From VAXT01 sp963774625 (GTDB lineage Bacteria > Actinomycetota > Thermoleophilia > Gaiellales > Gaiellaceae): a stretch of DNA of 64,000 bases. Every line of letters starts with the position of its first letter. The stretch's first letter is position 1. Where the stretch lies: contig CAVZFQ010000013.1 of the NCBI GenBank assembly GCA_963774625.1, positions 558,001 to 622,000 of the forward strand. Direction: 5' to 3'. Below the pieces are notes generated by a model, which worked only from the letters and a program-made list of their open reading frames with translations, searched no databases and was not told where the DNA came from. Below, in pieces: positions 8,705 to 16,924 of the stretch. The position numbers were made by a program, and so were the translations under genes.

Positions 8705-9276
8705 GCGAGGGCCAGCCGTGCCGTTGCGAGCGCCGCGAGCCGGGCGGGGTCGTGCGCCGCAACGACCACCGTGTGCCCACCGGCCAGCTCGTCCTGCAGG
8801 AGCTCGGCACCCTGGTCGTCGAGGGCCGAGAAAGGCTCGTCGAGGAGCAGGAGGGCGGGATCGTGCAGAAACGTGCGGCAGAGCGCCAGGCGCTGCAGCA
8901 TTCCCTGCGAGTACGTGCCGGCCCGCTCGTTGCGGGCTTCCCAGAGACCGAAGCGCTCGAGCAGCATCCCGGTCCGCTCGCGGCGCTCGGGCACGCGGTA
9001 GAGACGGCCGTAGAAGTCGAGGTTCTCGAGGGCGGTCAGCTCGCGGTAGAGGAGCGGCTCATGCGCAAGGAAGCCGATCTGGCCGCGCTCGACGGCAACG
9101 TCGAGCTCTCCCGCGCTGGGCGCGTAGAGGCCCGCCAGGAGCCTGAGCAGGGTGGTCTTGCCGGTCCCGTTCGGCCCCGTCACCAGGAGGAACTCACCCC
9201 GCGGCACGTCGAGATCGAGGCCCCGGAGCACGCGCTTGTCGCCGAAGCGCTTCTGAAGGTCGCGTGCCGTGATCAT
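8701..9276 (-). CDS. ccmA: Cytochrome c maturation ABC ATPase CcmA
   Basis: ATPase of the CcmAB transporter, which frees holo-CcmE. Walker A is GPNGTGKTT, the signature is YSQGMLQRLAL, Walker B is LLLLDEPFSALD, and the switch His is in VVVAAHDP. At 191 residues it is compact like other CcmA proteins. It starts at ATG 9276, overlapping the mogA stop. Confidence 0.92.
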   Translation of the reverse strand: MITARDLQKRFGDKRVLRGLDLDVPRGEFLLVTGPNGTGKTTLLRLLAGLYAPSAGELDVAVERGQIGFLAHEPLLYRELTALENLDFYGRLYRVPERRERTGMLLERFGLWEARNERAGTYSQGMLQRLALCRTFLHDPALLLLDEPFSALDDQGAELLQDELAGGHTVVVAAHDPARLAALATARLALA

Positions 9277-9752
9277 GTCTGTCGGTGCGCGGTCTCCTCG
9301 CCCGCGAGGAGGTGCAGCGCATGCTCGAGGGCCGGCTGGAGGACGGCGAACCCGTCCCGGACGCCGCCGGTCGAGCCGGGCAGATTGACGACGAGCGTCT
9401 GGCCGAGCACGCCCGCCAGGCCGCGCCCGAGCAGGCCGTGCGGAGTCTTGGCGATCGAGTCGGCCCGGATCGCCTCGGCGATTCCCGGAGCGGAGCGCTC
9501 GAGCACGGAAGCAGTCGCCTCGGGCGTCACGTCGCGCGGCCCGACGCCGGTGCCGCCGGTCGTCAACACGACCCGGCTCTCGCGCGCGAGCTCCTCGATC
9601 GCCTCGGCGATCGCAGCCCGCTCGTCGGGGACGACCTTCCGGGAGACCTCGAACCCTTCACCGGCAAGCAGCTCCTCGAGCAGGTCGCCGCTCTTGTCCT
9701 CGCGAGTGCCCATGTCGACACCGTCGGAGACCGTGAGCACGGCGGCCTTCAC
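9273..9752 (-). CDS. mogA: Molybdopterin adenylyltransferase (MogA/MoaB family)
   Basis: Adenylates molybdopterin before molybdate insertion. Family motifs TTGGTGVGPRDVTPEAT and LVVNLPGSTGGVRD are clear. Length 159 residues matches MoaB/MogA. The GTG start at 9752 overlaps the moaC stop as GTGA. The name MogA versus MoaB cannot be settled from sequence alone. Confidence 0.9.
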   Translation of the reverse strand: MKAAVLTVSDGVDMGTREDKSGDLLEELLAGEGFEVSRKVVPDERAAIAEAIEELARESRVVLTTGGTGVGPRDVTPEATASVLERSAPGIAEAIRADSIAKTPHGLLGRGLAGVLGQTLVVNLPGSTGGVRDGFAVLQPALEHALHLLAGEETAHRQT

Positions 9753-10195
9753 GCGGGCTCCTTCGTCTTCTCGAGCAGTTGCACGGAGGTGATGACCATC
9801 GAATCGTCGATCGCCTTCGCCATGTCGTAGACGGTCAAGGCAGCAACAGTCGCCGCGAGCAATGCCTCCATCTCGACGCCGGTCTGCGCGGTCGTCTCGG
9901 CCGACGCCGTTATCTCGACTGCGGCGTCGCCGACCTCGAGTGAGACGTCGACATGCGTGAGCGGCAACGGATGGCAGAGCGGAATCAAGTCGCTCGTCCG
10001 CTTCGCGGCCATGATCCCCGCGATCTGCGCCGCCGCCAGGGCATCGCCTTTCGGCAGGCTCCGTAGCCGGGCGGCCGTCTCCGGCTTGATCGTCAGCGTC
10101 GCGCGCGCGACCGCCCGCCTGCGTGACATCTCCTTCGCGCCGACGTCGACCATCTGCAGGCCCCCCTCGTCGTCGACATGCGAGAGCTCGTTCAC
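9749..10195 (-). CDS. moaC: Cyclic pyranopterin monophosphate synthase
   Basis: Converts the MoaA product to cyclic pyranopterin monophosphate in molybdenum cofactor synthesis. Shows the family signature QMVDVGAKEMSRRRAVA, the CHPLPLTHVDV segment and GVEMEALLAATVAALT. Length 148 residues. GTG at 10195 overlaps the otsA stop as GTGA. Confidence 0.93.
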   Translation of the reverse strand: MNELSHVDDEGGLQMVDVGAKEMSRRRAVARATLTIKPETAARLRSLPKGDALAAAQIAGIMAAKRTSDLIPLCHPLPLTHVDVSLEVGDAAVEITASAETTAQTGVEMEALLAATVAALTVYDMAKAIDDSMVITSVQLLEKTKEPA

Positions 10196-11667
10196 GACTG
10201 GGCAGCGCGCGCAGACCAACGGTCGAGGTCTGCGAGCTGGGTCTCGAGCCAGGCGCCGACGTCGTGCTCGCGCACGTAATCGCGAATCGCGTCGTGGCGC
10301 GCACCTCGCTCCTCCGGTGCCATCTGGATCGCCGCATGGATCGCCTGGGCCTGGGCTTCGATGTCGAAGGGGTTCACGGAGAGCGCCCACTCGCCGAGCT
10401 CCTCGTGCGCGCCCGTGTTCTCGGACAGGATCAGCACACCGTCACGCTCGTTGACCAGCGGGCCTTCCTTCGCCACGAGGTTGAGCCCGTCGTAGATCGC
10501 GTTCACGAGCAGCACGTCGTACTGCTTGTAGGCGGCGACGGCCAGCTTGAAGTTGTCCTCGATCTGGAGGTCGATCGGCGTCCAGCCCTCGCGTTGAAAG
10601 CGATCGTTCACGTGTCGCGCGGCGCGCTGGATCGCGCCGAGATACTCCGCGTACTCGGGGATGTCCTGCCGGGACGGATCGAGGAGCGCCAGCATCGAGA
10701 CGCGGCCGTGCATCTCCGGATGAGCATCGAGGAAGTACTCGAAGGCCTTGAACCCGCGGACGACGTTCTTCGACGGGTCCGTGCGGTCGACGCGAAGCAC
10801 CAGGAACTCGGGCCGCCGCGCGGCGAGCTCGGCCTCGAGGAGACGGACGTGGTCGCTTTCGGCCAGTTCCGCGAACTCGACAGGGTCGATGGAGATCGGG
10901 CGAGCCACGGCCTGCGTCCGGCCGCCGGCGAACGTGCAGACGTTCGTCTCGAAGTTGCACTCGCAGTCCACGAGGTCTCTGCAAGAGCGCATGAAGTTCA
11001 ACCGCCAGCGGTCGGCGTGAAAGCCCACCACGTTGTTCGCGAGCAAGCCTTCGTGGATGGCCCTCCTGATCGGATCCGGCAGAACGCGCCACAGGTCCGG
11101 CTCCGGCCAGGGGATGTGCACGAAATGGGCGAGCGGGGTGTCCGGGCGCTGCTCGCGGACGAGCCCCGGCGCCAGGTACAGGTGGTAGTCGTGGAAGAAC
11201 ACGGCCGAGTCGGGCTCCGTCTCGAGCTCTGCGAGCACGGCGTCGGCGAACGCGGCGTTCACGGGCACGTAGCCTTCCTCCCACGCGTGGTAGAGGGCGG
11301 GGTCGATGTCCGGCGCATAGGCCAGAGCCCAGAGGTAGTGCTGGAGGAACCAGAGGGTCGGGTTCGCGACGACGTTGTAGAACCAGTCGTAGGCGGCCGG
11401 GTCGTGCGCGATCAGCCGGAGGCGGTATGCCGATCCATCCCAGGCGACCTCGTCGATCGCCTCGCCGCCCGCTTCGCCGGTCACAGCGCGGTCTTCCTCG
11501 GTCATCGCGCTGGCAATCCAGGTCACGTCGTGATGGGTGACGAGACTGCGGAGAGCCGTTACGAGGCCTCCGCCGCCCCTGCGCGCGACGCGCTTTCCGT
11601 CCTCGTCGCGCACGAACGAGGCCGGGCCACGGTTCGAGACGACGATCAGCTTCCGGCGGTCTGACAC
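10192..11667 (-). CDS. otsA: Trehalose-6-phosphate synthase (GT20)
   Basis: Transfers glucose from a nucleotide sugar to glucose-6-phosphate. GT20 landmarks are in order: VVSNRGPASF at the N-terminus, RRGGGGLVTAL, FHDYHLYLAPGLVR, HIPWPEPDLWRVLP, VDRTDPSKNVVRGF and YDGLNLVAKEGPLV. Length 491 residues. No OtsB phosphatase gene lies beside it; instead it follows a TreT-type trehalose synthase 15 bases upstream. The product may therefore be dephosphorylated by an enzyme encoded elsewhere. Confidence 0.9.
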   Translation of the reverse strand: MSDRRKLIVVSNRGPASFVRDEDGKRVARRGGGGLVTALRSLVTHHDVTWIASAMTEEDRAVTGEAGGEAIDEVAWDGSAYRLRLIAHDPAAYDWFYNVVANPTLWFLQHYLWALAYAPDIDPALYHAWEEGYVPVNAAFADAVLAELETEPDSAVFFHDYHLYLAPGLVREQRPDTPLAHFVHIPWPEPDLWRVLPDPIRRAIHEGLLANNVVGFHADRWRLNFMRSCRDLVDCECNFETNVCTFAGGRTQAVARPISIDPVEFAELAESDHVRLLEAELAARRPEFLVLRVDRTDPSKNVVRGFKAFEYFLDAHPEMHGRVSMLALLDPSRQDIPEYAEYLGAIQRAARHVNDRFQREGWTPIDLQIEDNFKLAVAAYKQYDVLLVNAIYDGLNLVAKEGPLVNERDGVLILSENTGAHEELGEWALSVNPFDIEAQAQAIHAAIQMAPEERGARHDAIRDYVREHDVGAWLETQLADLDRWSARAAQS

Positions 11668-11682
11668 CGCCCTGGACCCTAC

Positions 11683-12963
11683 TTAGGAGGCGGCTCCTGC
11701 GGTCACCAGCGCGGTTTCGCCGGTGTCGTTGCCCTCCATGCGGTTGAAGAGCGCCAGCCAGTCGCGCAGGAGACGGGTCATCAGGAAATGCTTCCGCACG
11801 TACTCCTTGCCCGCCCGGCCCCTCTGGTTCGCCGCCACGGGGTCGGCCATGATCTCGAGACACGCCTGGGCAGCCTCTTCGGACGAGTCGACGAGCCACC
11901 CGGTGACACCGTCCTGGATCTGGTCGACGATGCCGCCGGCCCGGCCTCCGATCGTCGGGCGCGCCTTCCAGAGCGCCTCGGTGACGGTGAGCCCGAAGCC
12001 CTCCTTGATCGACTTCTGCAGCACAGCGGCCGAGTGCACCTGGAAGGCATTGACCTCGACCGAGCCGATGTTGTTCAGGTTGGACAGGATGAAGATGTCC
12101 GGGTCGCCGTCGGCGTGCGCGACCGTACGGTTGTAGAAGTCCCAGCCCTCCGGGTCGTCGTGCGCCATCGAGCCGACGAGGGCGAGTTGGAGGGTCGGGT
12201 GCTGCTCCTTGACGATGCGATACGCATCGATCACGCCCAGCGGGTCCTTCCAGGGGTCGAAGCGGGAGATCTGGGTCAGGAGCGGACGGTCGATGTCGAT
12301 CCCGAACTGGTCGACGACGTAGGAGGCGTCGTCGGTGGAGAGGGCCATGTTCTTGGGCGTCAGCGGATCGATCGCGGGCGGCCAGATGAAAGCCTCGCGC
12401 AGCGCGACCTCGTCGGGCACGTACTCCTTGCGGTGGAAGATCGCTGCGTCGTAGCGCTCGAGCGAGGGTCTCAGGAAGTCGACGACGTCGCGGTTCGGCG
12501 TGGACAGATCGATGTGACAGCGCCAGATCCAACGCGCCTCCGACGTTGGGTAGTGGTCGACGATCGACGCAGGCTGCGGGTCGTGGACGATCACGAAGTC
12601 GTAGTCGTCCTCGAATTCCTCCGCGTTCTCCGCGTTGTAGCGGCGGAAGATCTGCTTCTGGGCCTCGGTCAGGCCACGCTCGTCGCCCTGGAGTGCATTG
12701 TGGATCGTCTTCGTGACGCCGAAGAACTCGTCCGCGCCCTTGATGATCCGCCACTCGACGTCGAGCCCCGCGTCGACCATCAGCGGGATCAGCGCGTAGT
12801 TGATCTCGGCCACGCCGCCGCCGAACGCCGTCGCCGAAAGATGCACGACGCGCTTGCCACGCAAAGGCTCAGCGAGACGGTGGATCTCCTCCATCAAGCC
12901 GCGCGTCGCCAGCGACGCATAGTCGGCGAGGGACTTGTGTCCGGCGTTGACGAGTTGGAGCAT
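11683..12963 (-). CDS. treT: Trehalose glycosyltransferring synthase (TreT-like, GT4)
   Basis: GT4 glycosyltransferase of 426 residues. It closely resembles TreT, which makes trehalose directly from a nucleotide-diphosphate glucose and glucose. Telling segments are HLSATAFGGGVAEI, IVHDPQPASIVD, WIWRCHIDLSTPN, QISRFDPWKDPLGV and the C-terminal EGFGLTVTEALWK with GGRAGGIVDQI. TreT is known from hyperthermophilic archaea and from Rubrobacter among actinobacteria. It heads a chain of 14 genes on the minus strand ending at 2368. The ATG at 12963 is taken as start. Confidence 0.85.
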   Translation of the reverse strand: MLQLVNAGHKSLADYASLATRGLMEEIHRLAEPLRGKRVVHLSATAFGGGVAEINYALIPLMVDAGLDVEWRIIKGADEFFGVTKTIHNALQGDERGLTEAQKQIFRRYNAENAEEFEDDYDFVIVHDPQPASIVDHYPTSEARWIWRCHIDLSTPNRDVVDFLRPSLERYDAAIFHRKEYVPDEVALREAFIWPPAIDPLTPKNMALSTDDASYVVDQFGIDIDRPLLTQISRFDPWKDPLGVIDAYRIVKEQHPTLQLALVGSMAHDDPEGWDFYNRTVAHADGDPDIFILSNLNNIGSVEVNAFQVHSAAVLQKSIKEGFGLTVTEALWKARPTIGGRAGGIVDQIQDGVTGWLVDSSEEAAQACLEIMADPVAANQRGRAGKEYVRKHFLMTRLLRDWLALFNRMEGNDTGETALVTAGAAS

Positions 12964-13012
12964 CAGAAGGGGTCCCCGGAGGGGCTACGCGCAAGATAAT
13001 CAGGAGAATCGG

Positions 13013-13462
13013 CTAGTTGCCGAGGAACTTGACGAAGCGGAGCCTGGAGCCGCCGCCTTCGGGACGCTCACCGGCCTCGAACTCGTCCGCGACGGCCCTG
13101 ATGATCGCGATGCCGAGGCCCCCCTCGCTGAGGTCTTCGCCCTTCCCGACCGGTTGGTTCGGATCGAAACCGGGACCATCGTCCAGGACCTCCACGACCA
13201 GCCTGTCCTCGAGCAGCTCGTAGGAGACCTGCACGGTTCCCTCCTGTCCTTTCCCGTACCCGTGGCGGACGGAGTTCGAGCACGCCTCGGTGACCGCGAG
13301 CTTGAGGTCTCCGAGCGTCTCCTCGTCCAGCGGGCGAAGGCGCGCGAGACCGCTCAGTGCGAGCCGCACGAGCGTGATGTATTCCGGCTTGGCGGGGATT
13401 CGCAGTTTCACGGCCCGGCCGTCGCCACCAAGAACCGGATTCTGTCGGGCTAGCTCAGACAT
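13013..13462 (-). CDS. RsbW/SpoIIAB-like anti-sigma serine kinase
   Basis: A 149-residue GHKL ATPase of the HATPase_c_2 group. The N box is EACSNSVRHGY, the G1 box DDGPGFD and the G2 box EGGLGIAII. Such proteins bind a sigma-B-type factor and phosphorylate an STAS antagonist. No sigma factor or STAS gene lies next to it, so its partner is elsewhere. The start ATG at 13462 has an AGGAAG ribosome-binding site 10 bases upstream, which rules against longer upstream starts. Confidence 0.85.
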   Translation of the reverse strand: MSELARQNPVLGGDGRAVKLRIPAKPEYITLVRLALSGLARLRPLDEETLGDLKLAVTEACSNSVRHGYGKGQEGTVQVSYELLEDRLVVEVLDDGPGFDPNQPVGKGEDLSEGGLGIAIIRAVADEFEAGERPEGGGSRLRFVKFLGN

Positions 13463-13508
13463 TGGCTCGGTCACTTCCTTTTGCCCAGGCGAGCAGGTTC
13501 TAACCCGC

Positions 13509-14729
13509 CTACCGCGTGTCAGGAGCGGCCGGCCGCTCACCGAGCTTGACGCGGAGCGCCACTCGTCGCCCGTCGCGCACGACGGTCATGCGCACGAGCT
13601 GCCCCGGGAGGCGGTAGGCAACCGAGCGGACGACATCGTCGGCACTGCGCACTTCCTGGCCGTCGATGGTGACGATCACGTCGCCGCCCTTGCTGATCCT
13701 CTGCCCGTTGAACGTCTCCTGGTCATCGGCTCCTCGGAGCCCGGCGCGGTCGCCCGGCGAGCCCTCTCGCACCTCGGCGACGATTGCTCCCTGCTCGACC
13801 TGGAAGCCGAGGTGGCGCGCGACGCTCGGTGTCAGATCCTCGGTCGTCACCCCCACGTAGCCGTAGGCGACACGGCCACTCGCCAGTAGCTGGCGCATCG
13901 AGCGCTTGGCAGCGTTGATCGGGATCGCGAAGCCGACACCCTCCGAGTCACCCGACTCGCTCCGGATCTGCGCGTTGATTCCGATCACGCGCCCACGGGC
14001 GTCGAAGAGAGGCCCGCCGGAGTTGCCGTGGGTGATCGGAGCGTCGGTCTGGATTGCATCGGTCACGCGGTAGCGCGAGGTCAAGGCGTCGATCGTCCGC
14101 GCGTTGGCCGACACGACGCCGACAGCCAGAGAGTCCTCGTTGCCGAACGGGCTCCCCATGGCGGCAACCGGCTCGCCGACGACGACGCTCGAGGAGTCGC
14201 CGAGCGGGACCGGCGTCAGGGCATGCGCAACGGGATCGACCCGCAGCACGCCGACGTCGTCGAAGGTGTCCCAGCCCACGATCTGGGCGGAGACGCGGTC
14301 GCCGTCCTTGAACCCGACGTATACGCGGTCGGCGGCCTTCGGCCGTTCCTCCAGGCTCTCGCCCGCGGTCGTGATCACGTGCGCGCTCGTCAGGATGACC
14401 CCCTGCGACGAGACGACGAACCCCGACCCCTGAGACTGCCGGCCCTCCGCGGTCGTGCCGAACAAGGCGTGAATCGTCACGACGCCGGCTGAGCGCGCGC
14501 CGTAGATGCGAGCCGGATCGAACCCGTTGCCGGAGAGCGGCCTCGCGGCGGGCTGGTTGCGCGAGGCCCCGTCGAACGTGAGGTCGGGGACGTCCGTTGG
14601 CAGGAAGACCGTCTTCGTGCCGTCGGTGTCGACGATCCCCGTCGCGGTTCCGATCAGGAGCACGACGACGGCGCCGAGAACCGCCGAGACGAGGGAGATG
14701 ACCGCTATGACCCCTGGGCGCATACCCAT
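13509..14729 (-). CDS. Membrane-anchored HtrA-type serine protease with PDZ domain
   Basis: Envelope quality-control protease of 406 residues. One N-terminal membrane helix (residues about 6-28) anchors it. A trypsin-like domain follows with the triad His in LTSAHVI, Asp in DVGVLRVD and Ser in HGNSGGPLFD. A single PDZ domain spans roughly residues 300-395 (YGYVGVTTEDL ... GGDVIVTIDG). It lies just downstream of a two-component system on the same strand, with a 47-base gap, so that system may control it. Confidence 0.93.
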   Translation of the reverse strand: MGMRPGVIAVISLVSAVLGAVVVLLIGTATGIVDTDGTKTVFLPTDVPDLTFDGASRNQPAARPLSGNGFDPARIYGARSAGVVTIHALFGTTAEGRQSQGSGFVVSSQGVILTSAHVITTAGESLEERPKAADRVYVGFKDGDRVSAQIVGWDTFDDVGVLRVDPVAHALTPVPLGDSSSVVVGEPVAAMGSPFGNEDSLAVGVVSANARTIDALTSRYRVTDAIQTDAPITHGNSGGPLFDARGRVIGINAQIRSESGDSEGVGFAIPINAAKRSMRQLLASGRVAYGYVGVTTEDLTPSVARHLGFQVEQGAIVAEVREGSPGDRAGLRGADDQETFNGQRISKGGDVIVTIDGQEVRSADDVVRSVAYRLPGQLVRMTVVRDGRRVALRVKLGERPAAPDTR

Positions 14730-14776
14730 CCCACTGTAGCGGCGACGGTCCGGCCGGTTGCCGTCCGGCTCGTTGT

Positions 14777-16180
14777 CTACTCTGACAACGATGCGGCAGG
14801 CAGCCAGACCCGGAACACGGTGCGACCGGGCTTCGACTCCAGGTCGATCTCGCCCTCCATCACTTCGGCCAGCTCGCTGGCGATGGCCAGGCCGAGGCCG
14901 CTTCCCGACGCCAGCGTGCCGTCCGAGCGGTAGAAGCGCTCGAAGACGTGCACCGCGTGCTCCGCCGGAATGCCTGGTCCATCGTCCTCGACGGCGAGCG
15001 CGGCCCGGCCGTCGTTCCGCGCGGTCTGGATGCGCACCCGGGTGCCGGGCGGCGTGTGCCGGAGGGCGTTCTCAACCAGGGCGCGCCCGATCTGGAGGAC
15101 GCGCTGCTCGTCCCCGAGGGCCGGGATCTCGGCGTTGCCGGAGAGCTCCAACGTGTGCTCGCTGCTGCGGGCGACCGACTCGAACTCTTCGAGCAGCAGC
15201 TCGGCGACCCGGCCGAGATCGACGGGGGCGCGCTCGAGATGGAGATGGCCGGCGTCGAGCCGTGAGAGATCGAGGAGCTCCTCGGCCAGCTTCGTCAGGC
15301 GCGCGACCTGCTCCCGCATGCGAACGAGGAACTCGTGTCTCGTCGGCTCGTCGAGCTCCTCCTCGGTGAGGAGCTCCAGATGCCCACCTAACGAGAAGAG
15401 CGGCGTGCGAAGCTCGTGCGACGCGTTGGCGATGAACTCGCGGCGGGCTCGCTCGAGCTGGGCGAGACGCTCGCGCATGCGGTCGAAGGCGCGGGCCAGC
15501 TGGCCGAGCTCGTCCTGGGCGGTGTCGGTGACCGGCTCGTCGAAGCGGCCGCCCGCGATCCGGTCGGCCGCCTGCTCCAGTCGGCGGATCCGGCGCGCAA
15601 AGAAACGGGCGCCGCCGTAGCCGACGAGCAGGGCGGCAACCAGCGCGAGCGCTCCGGCAGTCAGCAACCGGCGCTCTACGAGATCGACCGTCTCGTCGGC
15701 ATCGCTCAGCGAGCTCGATACGAGAACGACGTAGCCGGGGCCGGGGAGCTCGGCCGACTCGGCGAAGCGGTTTCCGCCGCGCTCGACGGTCCCCTCCTGG
15801 CGGGTGAAGCTGCTGACCGCGCTTCGCGCCACCGGATCCTCCGCCAGATCCTCTGCGTCGCTGCCACCACCAGCGTCGGCGAACGTGGCCAGCGTCAAAG
15901 GTGAGTCGTCGACGACCTGGAGCATGACTGCGCGAGTGCTGCTCGTGCTCGCGACGCGCTCCGCCAGCTGCTGCGAGAACACGAATCCCTCGGGAGCGTC
16001 ACGCAGCCGTTCGACGAAGTCGCGCGCCGCCCGTCGCACCTGGTCCTCGCGGGCGTCGATCAGTCTCTGCTCGAGCGAGGGGACGACGATCAGGTAAACG
16101 ACCGCGAGCGCGCCTGCGACGACGACGAGGAGCGCCAGGCTCAACCTCGCCCCGACGCTCCGTAGAGGAAGCCGGCTCAC
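14777..16180 (-). CDS. Two-component sensor histidine kinase
   Basis: A 467-residue membrane kinase with a helix at residues about 12-33, an extracytoplasmic sensor of some 140 residues, and a second helix near 175-196. A HAMP domain, a HisKA domain with the phosphoacceptor in ANASHELRTPL, and a HATPase domain (N box VENALRHTP, G1 VEDDGPGIP, G2 GSGLGLAI) follow. The GTG start at 16180 overlaps the response regulator stop as GTGA. Signal unknown; the sensor has no recognisable ligand domain. Confidence 0.93.
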   Translation of the reverse strand: MSRLPLRSVGARLSLALLVVVAGALAVVYLIVVPSLEQRLIDAREDQVRRAARDFVERLRDAPEGFVFSQQLAERVASTSSTRAVMLQVVDDSPLTLATFADAGGGSDAEDLAEDPVARSAVSSFTRQEGTVERGGNRFAESAELPGPGYVVLVSSSLSDADETVDLVERRLLTAGALALVAALLVGYGGARFFARRIRRLEQAADRIAGGRFDEPVTDTAQDELGQLARAFDRMRERLAQLERARREFIANASHELRTPLFSLGGHLELLTEEELDEPTRHEFLVRMREQVARLTKLAEELLDLSRLDAGHLHLERAPVDLGRVAELLLEEFESVARSSEHTLELSGNAEIPALGDEQRVLQIGRALVENALRHTPPGTRVRIQTARNDGRAALAVEDDGPGIPAEHAVHVFERFYRSDGTLASGSGLGLAIASELAEVMEGEIDLESKPGRTVFRVWLPAASLSE

Positions 16181-16875
16181 GGCTCTCGGAAGCGGTACCC
16201 GGCGCCGCGAACGGTGAGGATCAGGTCGGGGACGCTCGGCTCACGCTCCAGCTTTTCCCGGAGGTGGCGGACGTGGACGTCGATCGTGCGCGGCTCCCGA
16301 TAGGCCGCATCTCCCCAGACGGACTCGAGCAGCGCGCGCCGGCTGAACACTCGCCCGGGTGACGCCGCGAGCGTGCGCAGAAGCTCGAATTCCACGTACG
16401 TGACCTCGATCGGGCTCCCGTTCACGTGCACAGACCTGCGCTCGGGGTCGATCCGCAGGCCCGCGACCTCGACCGCGCTGTCCATCCCGAACGACCGCTG
16501 TGACGTCCCGGCCCGCCTGAGCAGAGCGCGCACGCGGCTCCTGAATTCGCGAATCGAGAAGGGCTTCGTGATGTAGTCGTCGGCGCCGAGCTCGAGCCCG
16601 AGCACCTTGTCGAACTCGTCGTCGCGCGCCGTCAACATGATGATCGGGACGGTGCTTTCGGCCCGGAGCCGCTTGCAGACCTCGATGCCGTCGAGCTTCG
16701 GCAGCATCACGTCGAGGACGACGAGATCGATCTTCTCCGCCGCGAAACGCTTGAGCGCCTCCTCGCCGTCCCGCGCCGGGATCACGCGAAAGCCGTCCCG
16801 CTCGAGCGGGTACGTGAGGAGCTTCTGAATGGAGTCCTCGTCGTCTACGAGGAGAATGGTCGAGGAATCGGGCAT
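16177..16875 (-). CDS. OmpR/PhoB-type response regulator
   Basis: A 232-residue regulator partnered with the kinase that follows. The receiver has the acidic pair in VDDEDS, the phosphoacceptor Asp in VVLDVMLPK, the Thr in IIMLTAR and Lys in ITKPFS. The C-terminal winged helix includes EVTYVEFELLRTLA and TIDVHVRHLREKLE. Start at ATG 16875; a GTG directly before it (16878) is equally possible. Transcribed divergently from the M28-like gene. Confidence 0.93.
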   Translation of the reverse strand: MPDSSTILLVDDEDSIQKLLTYPLERDGFRVIPARDGEEALKRFAAEKIDLVVLDVMLPKLDGIEVCKRLRAESTVPIIMLTARDDEFDKVLGLELGADDYITKPFSIREFRSRVRALLRRAGTSQRSFGMDSAVEVAGLRIDPERRSVHVNGSPIEVTYVEFELLRTLAASPGRVFSRRALLESVWGDAAYREPRTIDVHVRHLREKLEREPSVPDLILTVRGAGYRFREP

Positions 16876-16904
16876 CACAGAGTCAGCGCCCGGCGTTCGG
16901 CCGT

Positions 16905-16915
16905 ACCTACTATAG
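16905..16915. promoter_or_regulatory. Possible divergent -10 elements
   Basis: The 49-base gap between the response regulator and the M28-like gene contains CTACTATAGC. It offers TACTAT as a -10 on the plus strand and TATAGT on the minus strand. No clear -35 is visible in either direction, so this is a weak call. Confidence 0.3.
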
Positions 16916-16924
16916 CCAGCGCTT

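Noticed and set aside
10442..12754. A 770-codon minus-strand frame over otsA and treT
   Set aside because: It is Arg/Gly/Pro-rich low-complexity sequence in another frame; both real genes carry full family motifs.
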